Below, in pieces: positions 26,401 to 39,266 of a DNA stretch of 64,000 bases. The stretch is from NCBI RefSeq assembly GCF_051401765.1, contig NW_027480422.1, positions 17,564,001-17,628,000 on the forward strand, in the 5' to 3' direction. The notes under the pieces were generated by a model. It was not told the origin of the DNA. It saw only the letters and a program-made list of their open reading frames with translations, and did not search any database. Position 1 is the first letter of the stretch. The number at the start of each line of letters is the position of its first letter. This DNA comes from Calliopsis andreniformis. Its lineage: Eukaryota > Arthropoda > Insecta > Hymenoptera > Andrenidae. The position numbers and the translations under genes are program-made.

Positions 26401-27870
26401 AGGGCCTTAGAAGTCAACGCCGGAAGCATAAAATACAAAATTAATACAACAGTTTTTCCATTGCATAAAACGAGTAATTGCAACCAGTGTGAAAGTTATG
26501 GTCACTTCTACATTCCGTGCAACCTAGGCTTCACTCCAGGGCGTTGCTCCACCAGATCGAATAGCTAGGGCCTGAGAAGTCAACGCCCGAGACGTAAAAC
26601 ACAATAAAAATACAACAGTTTTTCCATCGTATAACGGGAATAATTGCAACCAGTATGAAGGTTATGGTCATTTCTGCGTTCCGGCCAACCTCGGCTTCAC
26701 CCTAGGGCGTTGCTCCACCAAATCCAATAGTTAGGGCCTAAGAAGTCACCGCCAGAAGCATAAAATACAAAATAAATAGATCAGTTTTTCCATTGTATAA
26801 CAGGAATAATTGCAACCAGTGTGAAAGTGATGGTCATTTCTACGTTCCGGGCAACCTAGGCATCACTCTAGGGCGTTGTTCCACCAGATCGAATGGTTAT
26901 GGCCTTAGATGTCAACGCCCCAGGCATAAAATACAAAATTATACAACAGTTTGTCCATTGCATAAAACGAATAATTGCAACCAGTGTGAAAGTTATTGTC
27001 ACTTCTACGTCCCGTGCAACCTAGGCTTCACTCCAGGGCGTTGCTCCACCAGATCGAATAGCTAGGGCCTTATAAGTCAACGCCCGAAACATAAAATACA
27101 ATAAAAATACAACCGTTTTTCCAACGTATAACTGGAATAATTGCAACCAGTGTGAAAGTGATGGTCATTACCACGTTACGGGTAACTTAGGCTTCACTCT
27201 AGGGCGTTGGTCCACCAGATCCAATAGTTAGGGCCTAAGAAGTCAACGCCAGAAGCACCAAATACAAAATAAATACAACAGTTTTTCCATAGTATAAAAA
27301 GAATAATTGCAACCAGTGTTAGAGTAATGGTCTTTTCTACGTTTCGGGCAACATAGGCTTCACTCTTGGACGTTGCCCCAGGAGATCGAATAGCTAGGAC
27401 CTTAGAAGTCAACGCCAGAAGCATAAAATACAATAAAAATACAACAGTTTTTCCATTGTATAAAATGAATAATTGCAAACAGTGTGGAAGTAATGGTCAT
27501 TTCTACGTTCCGGGAACCTAGGCTTCACTCTAGGGCGTTGTTCCACCAGATCGAATAGGTAGGGCGTAAGATGTCAGCGTCAGAAGCATAAAATACAATA
27601 CAAATACAACAGTTTTTCCATCGTATAACAGGAGTAATTGCAACCAGTGTGAAAGTTATGGTCATTTCTACGTTCCGGGCAACCCAGGCATCACTCTACG
27701 GCGTTGCTCCACCAGATCGAATAGTTAGGGCCTAAGAAGCCAACGCCAGAAGCATAAAATACAATATAAATACAACAGTTTTTCCATCGTATAAAACGAA
27801 TAATTGCAACCAGTATGAAAGTTATGGTCATTACTAAGTTCCGGGCAACCTAGGCTTCACCCTAGGGCGT
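23430..27870 (+). repeat. Large block A, copy 3
   Basis: The fullest copy, about 27 monomers. It keeps both the monomer lost from A2 (about 25.40-25.56 kb) and the monomer lost from A1 (about 26.72-26.89 kb). The reading-frame shadows at 18897, 22547 and 27194 are identical in predicted sequence, which shows how little the three copies have diverged. Confidence 0.83.
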
Positions 27871-30720
27871 TGCTCCATCAGATCCACTAGTTAGGGCCTA
27901 AGAAGTCAACGCCAGAAGCATAAAATACAATATAAGTACAACAGTTTTTCCATCGTATAAAACGAATAATTGCAACCAGTATGAATGTTATGGTCATTTC
28001 TACGTTCCGGGCAACCTAGGCTTGACCCTAGGACGTTGCTCCACCAGATCGAATAGTTAGGGCCTTAGAAGTCAACGCCCGAAGCATAAAGTACAATGTA
28101 AATACAACAGCTTTTCCATCGTATAACAGGACTAATTGCAACCAGTGTGAAAGTTATGGTCATTGCTACGTTCCGCGCATCCTAGGCTTCACTCTACGGC
28201 GTTGCTCCACCAGATCCACTAGTTAGGGCCTAAGAAGTCAACGCCAGAAGCATAAAATACAATATAAATGCAATAGTTTTTCCATCGTATAACAGGAATA
28301 ATTGCAACCAGTGTGAAAGATGTGGTCATTTCTACGTTCCGGGCAACCTAGGCTTCTCTCTCGGGCGTTGCTCCACCACATCGAATAGCTACGGCCTCAG
28401 AAGTCAACGCCAGAAACATAAAATACAATATAAATACAACAGCTTTTCCATCGTATAAGACGAGTAATTACAACCCGTGTGAAGGTTATGGCCATTTCTA
28501 CGTTCCGGGCAACCTAGGCTTCACTCTAGGGCGTTGCTCCACCAGATCGAATAGTTAGGGCCTTAGAAGTCAACGCCCGAAGCATAAAGTACAATGTAAA
28601 TACAACAGCTTTTCCATCGTATAACAGGAAAAATTGCAACCAGTGTGAAAGTAATGGTCATTTCTACGTTCCGGGCAGCCTAGGCTTCACCCTAGGACGT
28701 TGCTCCACCAGATCGAATAGTTAGGGCCTTAGAAGTCAACGCCCGAAGCATAAAATGCAATAAAAATACAACAGTTTTTCCATTGTATAAAACGAATAAT
28801 TGCAACCAGTATGAAAGTTATGGTCATTTCTACGTTCCGGGCAACCTAGGCTTCACCGTAGGGCGTTGCTCGACCAGATCCACTAGTTAGGGCCAAAGAA
28901 GGAAACGCCAGAAGCATGAAATACAAAATAAATACAACAGTTTTTCCATCGTATAAGACGAATAATTGCAACCAGTACGAAAGTTATGGTCATTACTAAG
29001 TTCCGCGCAACCTAGGCTTCACCCTAGGGCGTTGCTCCATCAGATCCACTAGTTAGGGCCTAAGAAGTCAACGGCAGAAGCATAAAGTACAATGTAAATA
29101 CAACAGCTTTTCCATCGTATAACAGGAGTATATGCAACCAGTGTGAAAGTAATGGTTGTTTCTACGTTCCGGGAAACCTAGGTTTCGCTCTAGGGCGTTG
29201 CTCCACCACATCGAATAGTGAGTGCCATAGAAGTCACCGCCAGAATCTTAAAATACAATATAAATACAACAGTTTTTACATTGTATAAAATGAATAATTA
29301 CTAACAGTGTGCAAGTAATGGTCATTCCAACGTTCCGGGCAACCTGGGCTTCACCCTAGGGCGTTGCTACACCGCATCGAATAGCTACGGCCTTAGAAGT
29401 CAACGCCAGAAGCATAATATACAATATAAATACAACAGTTTTTCCATCGTATAACAGGAATAATTGCAACCAGTGTGAAAGATATGGTCATTTCTACGTT
29501 CCGGGCAACCTAGGCTTCTCTCTCGGGCGTTGCTCCACCACATCGAATAGCTACGGCCTCAGAAGTCAACGCCAAAAGCATAAAATACAATATAAATACA
29601 ACAGCTTTTCCATCGTATAAGACGAGTAAATACAACCCGTGTGAAGGTTATGGACATTTCTACGTTCCGGGCAACCTAGGCTTCACTCTAGGGCGTTGCT
29701 CCACCAGATCGAATAGTTAGGGCCTTAGAAGTCAACGCCCGAAGCATAAAGTACAATGTAAATACAACAGCTTTTCCATCGTATAACAGGACTAATTGCA
29801 ACCAGTGTGAAAGTTATGGTCATTGCTACGTTCCGCGCAACCTAGGCTTCACTCTACGGCGTTGCTCCACCAGATCGAATAGTTAGGGCCTAAGAAGCCA
29901 ACGCCAGAAGCATAAAATACAATAAAAATGCAACATTTTTTCCATCGTATAACGGGAATAATTGCAACCAGTATGAAGGTTATGGTCATTTCTACGTTCC
30001 GGCCAACCTCGGCTTCACCCTAGGGCGTTGCTCCACCAGATCCAATAGTTAGCGCATTAGAAGTCAACGCCCGAAGCATAAAATACAATACAAATACATC
30101 AGTTTTTCCATCGTATAAAACCAATTATTGCAACCAGTATGAAAGTAATGGTCATTTCTATGTTCCGTGCAACCTAGACTTAACCTTAGGGCGTTGCTCC
30201 ACCAGATCGAATAGCTAGGACCTTAGAAGTCAACCCCCGAGACATAAAATACAATAAAAATACAACATTTTTTCCATCGTATAACGGGAATAATTGCAAC
30301 CAGTATGAATGTTATGGTCATTTCTACGTTCCGGCCAACCTCGGCTTCACCCTAGGGCGTTGCTCCACCAGGTCCAATAGTTAGCGCATTAGAAGTCAAC
30401 GCCCGAAGCATAAAATACAATACAAATACATCAGTTTTTCCATCGTATAAAACCAATTATTGCAACCAGTATGAAAGTAATGGTCATTTCTATGTTCCGT
30501 GCAACCTAGACTTAACCTTAGGGCGTTGGTCCACCAGATCGAATAGTGAGGGCCTTAGAAGTCAACGCCGGAAGCATAAAATACAAAATTAATACAACAG
30601 TTTTTCCATTGCATAAAACGAGTAATTGCAACCAGTGTGAAAGTTATGGTCACTTCTACCTTCCGTGCAACCTAGGCTTCACTCCAGGGCGTTGCTCCAC
30701 CAGATCGAATAGCTAGGGCC
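27871..30720 (+). repeat. Partial and mosaic copy of block A
   Basis: About 17 monomers in A-block order with gaps. 28223 onward matches 24241 onward (shift 3982, 24 monomers minus 2 bases). 28870-29130 matches 23221-23480, including AACGGCAGAAGC. 30049 and 30381 both start a TTAGCGCATTAG monomer, a 332-bp dimer repeat. Compared with A1-A3, several stretches are missing. Confidence 0.72.
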
Positions 30721-32849
30721 TTAGAAGTCAACGCCAGAAGCATAAAGTTCAATAAAAATACAACAGTTTTTCCATCGTATAGCATGAATAATTGCCACCA
30801 GTGTGAAAGTAATGGTCGTTTCAACGTTCCGGGCAACCTAGGCTTCACCCTAGGGCGCTGCTCCACCAACTCCAATAGTTAGGGCCTAAGTAGTCGACGC
30901 CCGAAACATAAAATACGATAAAAATACAACAGTTTTTCCACCGTATAACTGGAATAATTGCAACCAGTGTGAAAGTGAAGGTCATTTCTATGTTCCGGGC
31001 AACCTAGGCTTCACTCAAGAGCGTTGCTCCACCAGATGGAATAGTTAGGGTCTTAGAAGTCAACGCCCGAAGCATAAAATACAATAAAAGTAGAACAGTT
31101 TTTCCATCGTATGACGGAATGATTGCAACAAATGTGAAGGTGATGGCCATTACCACGTTGCGGGCAACCTAGGGTTCACTCTAGGACATTGGTCCACCAG
31201 ATGCAATAGCTAGGGCCTAAGAAGTCAACGACAGAAGCACCAAACACAAAATAAATACAACAGCTTTTCCATCGTATAAAACGAATAATTGCAACCACTG
31301 TGAAAGTAATGGCCATTTCTGCGTTCCGGGCAACCTACGCTTCATTCTAGGGCGTTGCCCCACCACATCGAGTAGCTACGGCCTTAGAAGTCAACGCCAG
31401 AAGCATAAAATACAATATAAATACAACAGCTTTTCCATCGTATATGATGTATATTTGCAAAGAGTGTGAAAGTAAAGGTCATTTCGACGTGCCGGGCAAC
31501 CTAGGCTTCACTTTAGGGCATTGCGCCACCAGATCGAATAGCTAGGGCCTTAGAAGTCACCGCCCGAAGCATAAAATACAAAATAAATAGAACAGTTTTT
31601 CCATTGTATAAATCGAATAATTGCAACCAGTGTGAAAGTTATGGTCATTTCTACGTTCCGGGCAACCCAGGTTTGCTCTAGGTCGTTGCTCCACCAGATC
31701 GAATAGCTAGGGACTTAGAATTAAACGCCAGAAGCATAAAATACAATAAAAATACAACATCTTTTCCATCGTATAAAATGAATGATTGCAAACAGTGTGA
31801 AAGTTATGGTCATTTCTATGTTCCGGGCAACCTTGCCTTAACTCCAGGGCGTTGCTCCACCAGATCGAATAGTTAGGGACTTTGAATACAACGCCAGAAG
31901 CATAAAACACAATAAAAATGCAACAGTTTTTCCATCGTATAATAGGAAGCTGCAATCACTGTGAAAGTACTGGTCCTTTCTATGTTCCGGGTAACCCAGG
32001 CTTCACTCTAGGCCGTTGCTCCACCAGATAGAATAGTTAGGGCCTAAGAAGTCAACGCCAGAAGCATAAAATACAATATAAATACAGCAGATCTTCAATC
32101 GTATAACAGGGATAATTGCAACCAGAGTGAAGGTTATGGTCATTTCTACGTTCCGGGCAACCTAGGCTTCACTCTAGCGCGTTGCCCCACCTAATCGAAT
32201 AGCTACGGCATTAGAAGTCAACGCCAGAAGCATAAAGTACAATATAAATACAACAGCTTTTCCATCGTATATGATGTATATTTGCAAAGAGTGTGAAAGT
32301 AAAGGTCATTTCTACGTTCCGGGCAACCTAGGCTTCACTCTAGGGCGTTGCTCCTCCAGATCGAATAGCTAGGGACTTAGAATTCAACGCCAGAAGAATA
32401 AAATACAACATAAGTACAACAGTTATTCCATCGTATAAAATGTATAATTGCAAGTAGTGTGAAGGTAACGGTCATTTCTACGTTCCGGGCAACCTAGTCT
32501 TCACTCAAGAGCGTTGCTCCACCAGTTCGAATAGTTAGCGCCTTAGAAGTCAACGCCCGAAGCATAAAATACATTAAAAGTACAAGAGTCTTCCATCGTA
32601 TAAAATGTATAATTGCAAGCAATGTGAAGGTAATGGTCATTTCTACGTTCCGGGCAACCTAGTCTTCACTCTAGGGCGTTGCTCCACCATATCGAATAGC
32701 TACGGCCTTAGAAGTCAACGCCAGAAGCATAAAATACAGTATAAATACAACAGTTTTTCCAGCGTATGAAATGAATAATAGCAAACAGTGTGGAAGTAAT
32801 GGTCATTTCGACGTTCCGGGAAACCCAGTCTTTACTCCAGGGCGTTGCT
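30721..32849 (+). repeat. Diverged satellite monomers
   Basis: About 13 monomers with more private substitutions than the blocks on either side and no close tandem partner nearby, for example ATGACGGAATGATTGC, CGTATATGATGTATATTTGC and TTCGACGTGCCGGGC. 32206-32665 matches 40507-40966 (shift 8301, 50 monomers plus 1) and 32640-32840 matches 42269-42469 (shift 9629). Only satellite sequence was seen. Confidence 0.75.
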
Positions 32850-35800
32850 CCACCAGCTCGAATAGTTAGGGCCTTAGAAAACAACTCAAGACGCATAAAA
32901 CACAATAAAAATACAACAGTTTTTTCATCGTATAACAGGAATAATTGCAACAAGCCTGAAGGTAATGGTCATATCTACGTTCCGGGCAATCTAGGCTTTG
33001 CTCTAGGCCGTTGCTCCACCAGATCGAATAGTTAGGGCCTAAGACGTCTTCGCCAGAAGCATAGAATACAATAGAAATACAACAGTTTTTCCATCGTATA
33101 ACAGGGATAATTGCAACCAGTGTGAAAGGTATGGTCATTTCTACGGTCCGCGCAACCTAGGCTTCACTCTAGGGCGTTGCTGCACCACATCGAATAGCTA
33201 CGGCCTTAGAAGTCAACGCCAGAAGGTTAAAATACAATATAAATACAACAGATTTTCCATCGTATAATACGAATAGTTGCAATCAGTATGAAAGTTATGG
33301 TCATTTCTACGTTCCGGTCAACCTGTGCTTCACCAGAGGGCGTTGGTCCACCAGATCCAATAGATAGGACCTAAGAAGTCAACGCCAGAAGCATAAAATA
33401 CAAAATAGATACAACAGTTTTTCCATCGTATAACAGGAATAATTGCAACCAGTGTGAAAGTGATGGTCATTTCTACGTTTCGGGCAACCTAGGCTTCACT
33501 CTAGGGCGTTCTTCCACCAGATCGAATAGTTAGGGCCTAAGAAGTCAACGCCAGAAGCATAAACTGCAATATAAATGCAACAGTTTTTCCATTGTATAAA
33601 ATGAATAATTGCAAACAGAGTGGAAGTAATGGTTACTTCTATGTTCGGGGCAACCTAGGCTTCACTCTAGGGCGTTGCTCCACCACATCGAATAGCTACG
33701 GCCTTAGGAGTCAACGCCAGAGGCATTACATACAATATAAGTACAACAGTTTTTCCATCGTATAAAACCGATAATTGCAATCAGTATGAAGGTTGTGGTC
33801 ATTTCTACGTTCCGGGCAACCTACGCTTCACTCTAGGGCTTTGCTCCACCACATCGAATAGCTGCGGCCTTAGAAGACAACGCCGGAAGCATAAAATACA
33901 ATATAAATAAAACAGTTTTTCAATCGTATAACAGGAATAATTGCAAACAGTGTGAAAGATATGGTAATTTCTACGTTGCGGGCATCCTAGGCTGCACTCT
34001 AGGGCATTGCTCCACCACATCTAACAGCTACGGCCTTGGAAGTCAACGCCATAACTATAAAAAACAATATAAATACAACAGTTTTTCCATTGTATAAAAT
34101 GAATAATTGCAAACAGTGTGGATGTAATGGTCATTTCTACTTTCCGGGCAACCTAGGCTTCACTCTAGGGCGTTGCTCCACCATATCGAATAGCTACGGC
34201 CTTAGAAGTCAACGGCTGGAGCATAAAATATAATATAAATACAACAGTTTTTCCATCGTATAACAGGAATAATTGGAACCAGTGTGAAATACATGGTCAT
34301 TTCTACGTTCCGGCCAACCTAGGCTTCACTCTAGGGCGTTCCTCCACCACATCGAATAGCAACGGCCTTAGGAGTCAACGCCAGAGGCATAAAATACAAA
34401 ATAAATACAACAGTTTTTCCATCGTATAACAAGAATAATTGCAAACAGTGTGAAATTGATGGTCATTTCTACATTCCGGGCAACCTAGGCTTCACTCTAG
34501 GGCGTTGCTCCACCAGATCGAATAGGTAGGGCCTAAGAAGTCAACGCCAGAAGCATAAAATATGATATATGTACAACAGTTTTTCCATCGTATAAAACGA
34601 ATAATTGCAACCAGTCTGAGAGTAATGGCCATTTCTACGTTCCGGGTAACCTAGGCTTCACTCTAGGACGTTGCTCCACCAGATCGAATAGTTAGGGCCT
34701 AAGAAGACAACGCCAGAAGCATAAAATACTATATAAATACAACAGCTTGTCCATCGTATATAATGTATATTTGCAAACAGTGTGAAAGTAAAGGTCATTT
34801 CTACGTTCCGGGCAACCTAGGCTTGACTGTAGGGCGTTGTTCCACCAGATCGAATAGTTAGGGCGTAAGAAGTCAACGCCAGAAGCATAAAATACAATAT
34901 AAATGCAACAGCTTTTCCATCGTATATAATGTATATTTGCAAACAGTGTGAAAGTATAGGTCATTTCTACGTTCCGAGCAACCTAGGCTTCACTGTAGGG
35001 CGTTGTTCCACCAGATCGAATAGTTAGGGCGTAAGAAGTCAACGCCAGAAGCATAAAAAGCAATATAAATGCAACAGCTTTTCCATCGTATATAATGTAT
35101 ATTTGCAAACAGTGTGAAAGTATAGGTCATTTCTACGTTCCGGGCAACCTAGACTTAACTGTTTTAGCGTTGCTCCACCACATCGAATAGTTAGGGACTT
35201 AGAAGTCAACGCCCGAAGCATGAAATACAAAATAAATAGAACAGTTTTTCCATTGTATAGAACGAATAATTGCAACCAGTGTGAAAGTTATGGTCATTTC
35301 TACGTTCCGGGCAACCTCGGCTTAACTCCAGGGCGTTGCTCCACCAGATCGAATTGTTGGGGACTTTGAATACAACGCCAGAAGCATAAAATACAATAAA
35401 GATGCAACAGTTTTTCCATTGTATAACAGGAATAACTGTTACCAGTGTGAAAGTACTGGTCATTTCTACGTTCCGTGTAACCTAGGCCTCACTCTAGGGC
35501 GTTGCTCCACCAGATCCAATAGCTATGGACTTAGAATTCAACGCCAGAAGAATAAAATACAACATAAGTACAACAGTTTTACCATCGTATAAAATGAATA
35601 ATCGCAAACAGTGTGAAGGTAATGGTCATTTCTACGTTCCGGGCAACCTAGGCTTTACTCTAGAGCATTGCACCACCAGATCGAAAAGTTAGGGCCTAAG
35701 AAGACAACGCCAGAAGCATGAAATACTATATGAATACAACAGCTTGTCCATCGTATATAATGTATATTTGCAAACAGTGTGAAAGTAAAGGTCATTTCTA

Positions 35801-38800
35801 CGTTCCGGGCAACCTAGGCTTAACTGTAGGGCGTTGCTCCACCAGATCGAATAGTTAGGGACTTAGAAGTCAACGCCCGACGCATGAAATACAAAATAAA
35901 TAGAACAGTTTTTCCGTTGTATAGAACGAATAATTGCAGCCAGTGTGAAAGTTATGGTCATCTCTACGTTCCGGGCAACCTAGGCTTCACTCTAGGACGT
36001 TGCTCCACCAGATCGAATAGTCAGGGCCTAAGAAGACAACGCCAGAAGCATAAAATACTATATAAATACAACAGCTTGTCCATCGTATATAATGTATATT
36101 TGCAAACAGTGTGAAAGTAAAGGTCATTTCTACGTTCCGGGCAACCTAGGCTTCACTGTAGGGCGTTGTTCGACCAGATCGAATAGTTAGGGCGTAAGAA
36201 GTCAACGCCAGAAGCATAAAATACAATATAAATGCAACAGCTTTTCCATCGTATATAATGTATATTTGCAAACAGTGTGAAAGTATAGGTCATTTCTACG
36301 TTCCGGGCATCCTCGGCCTAACTCCAGGGCGTTGCTCCACCAGATCGAATTGTTAGGGACTTTGAATACAACGCCAGAAGCATAAAATACAATAAAAATG
36401 CAACAGTTTTTCCATTTTATAACAGGGATAACTGCAACCAGTGTGAAAGCACTGGTCATTTCTACGTTCCGGGTAACTTAGGCTACAGTCTAGGACGTTG
36501 CTCCACCAGATCGAATAGTTAGGGCCTAAGAAGACAACGCCAGAAGCATAAAATACTATATAAATACAACAGCTGGTCCATCGTATATAATGTATATTTG
36601 CAAACAGTGTGAAAGTAAAGGTCATTTCTACGTTCCGGGCAACCTAGGCTTCACTGTAGGGCGTTGTTCCACCAGATCGAATAGTTAGGGCGTAAGAAGT
36701 CAACGCCAGAAGCATAAAATACAATATAAATGCAACAGCTTTTCCATCGTATATAATGTATATTTGCAAACAGTGTGAAAGTATAGGTCATTTCTACGTT
36801 CCGGGCAACCTAGGCTTAACTGTTTTAGCCTTGCTCCACCACATCGAATAGTTAGGGACTTAGAAGTCAACGCCCGAAGCATGAAATACAAAATAAATAG
36901 AACAGTTTTTCCATTGTATAGAACGAATAATTGCAACCAGTGTGAAAGTTATGGTCATTTCTACGTTCCGGGCAACCTCGGCTTAACTCCAGGGCGTTGC
37001 TCCACCAGATCGAATTGTTAGGGACTTTGAATACAACGCCAGAAGCATAAAATACAATAAAGATGCAACAGTTTTTCCATTGTATAACAGGAATAACTGT
37101 TACCAGTGTGAAAGTACTGGTCATTTCTACGTTCCGGGTAACCTAGGCTTCACTCTAGGGCGTTTCTCCACCACATCGAATAGCTACGGCCTTAGGAGTC
37201 AACGCCAGAAGCATAAAATACAATATAAATACAATAAGTTTTTCCGTTGTATAAAATGAATAATTGCAAATAGTGTGAAGGTAATGGTCATTTCTACGTT
37301 CCGGGCAACCTACGCTTTACTCTAGAGCATTGCACCACCAGATCGAATAGTTAGGGCCTAAGAAGACAACGCCAGAGGCATGAAATACTATATGAATACA
37401 ACAGCTTGTCCATCGTATATAATGTATATTTGCAAACAGTGTGAAAGTAAAGCTCATTTCTACGTTCCGGGCAACCTAGGCTTCACTGTAGGGCGTCGTT
37501 CTACCAGATCGAGTAGTTAGGGCGTAAGAAGTCAACGCCAGAAGCATAAAATACAATATAAATGCAACAGCTTTTCCATCGTATATAATGTGTATTTGCA
37601 AACAGTGTGAAAGTATAGGTCATTTCTACGTTCCGGGCAACCTAGGCTTAACTGTAGGGCGTTGCTCCACCAGATCGAATAGTTAGGGACTTAGAAGTCA
37701 ACGCCCGACGCATGAAATACAAAATAAATAGAACAGCTTTTCCGTTGTATAGAACGAATAATTGCAACCAGTGCGAAAGTTATGGCCATTTCTACGCTCA
37801 GGGCACTCTAGGCTTCACTCTAGGGCGTTGGTCCACCAGATCCAATAGTTAGGGCCTAAGAAGTCAACGACAGAAGCATAAAATACAATAAAGATACAAC
37901 AGCTTTTCCATCGTATAACAGGAATAATTGCAGCCAGAGTGAAGGTGATGGTCATTTCTACGTTCCGGGCAACCTAGGCTTCAACCTAGGTCGTTGCTCC
38001 AACAGGTCGAATAGCTACGGCCTTAGAAGTCAACGGCTGAAGCATAAGATATAATATAAATACAACAGTTTATCCACCGTAAAGCAGGAATAATTGCAAC
38101 CAGTGTGAAAGACATGGCCATTTCTACGTTCCGGGAGTCCTAGGCTTCACTCTAGTGCGTTGCTCCACCACATCGAATAGCTACGGCCTTAGGAGTCAAC
38201 GCCAGAGACATAAAATACAAAATAAATACAACAGTTTTTCCATCGTATAACAAGAGTGATAGCAACCAGTGTGAAAGTGATGGTCATTTCTACATTCCGG
38301 GCAACCTAGGCTTCATTTCTAGGGCGTTGCTCCACCAGATCGAGTGGGTAGGGCCTAAGAAGTCAACGCCAGAAGCATAAAATATGATATAAGTACAACA
38401 GTTTTTCCATCGTATAAAACGAATAATCGCAAACAGTGTTAAGGTAATGGTCATTTCCACGTTCCGGGCAACCTAGGCATCACTCTAGGGCGTTGCTCCA
38501 CCATATCGAATAGCTACGGCCTTAGAAGTCATCGGCTGAATCATAAAATATAATATAAATACAACAGTTTATCCATCGTATAACAGGAATAATTGCAACC
38601 AGTCTGAAAGTAACGGCCATTTCTACGCTCAGGGCATCCTAGGCTTCACTCTGGGGCGTTGGTCCCCCAGATCCAATAGCTAGGGCCTAAGAAGTCAACG
38701 CCAGGAGCACCAAATACAAAATAAATACAACAGTTTTTCCATCGTATAAAACGAATAATTGCAACCAGTATGAAAGCTATGGTCATTTCTACGTTCCGGG

Positions 38801-39266
38801 CATCCTAGGCTTCACTCTAGGGCGTTGCTCGACCACATCGAATAGCTACGGCCTTAGAAGTCAACGCCAGAATCATAAAATACAATAAAAATCCAACATT
38901 TTGTCCACGATATAACAGGAATAATTGCAACGAGTGTGAAAGTAATGGTCATTTCTACGTTCCGCGCAACCTTGGCTTAACTCCAGGGCGTTGCTCCACC
39001 AGATCCAATAGTTAGGGACTTTGAATACAACGCCAGAAGCATAAAATACGATAAAAATGCAACAGTTTTTCCATTGTATAACAGGAATAACTGCAACCAG
39101 TGTGAAAGTACTGGTCATTTCTACGTTCCGCGTAACCTAGGCTTCACTCTAGGGCGTTGCTCTACCAGATCGCATAGCTACAGACTTAGAATTCAACGCC
39201 AGAAGAATAAAATACAACATAAGTACAACAGTTTTACCATTGTATAAAATGAATAAACGCAAACAG
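32850..39266 (+). repeat. Large block B, copy 1 (about 6.4 kb)
   Basis: About 39 monomers. Matches to B2 run in colinear pieces: 32850-34300 (shift 10625), 34970-36180 (shift 9961), 36300-37835 (shift 10294), 37835-38090 (shift 11125) and 38925-39266 (shift 10294). Each change of shift is a whole number of monomers within one base. A diagnostic variant repeated here is CGTATATAATGTATATTTGC. Confidence 0.85.
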
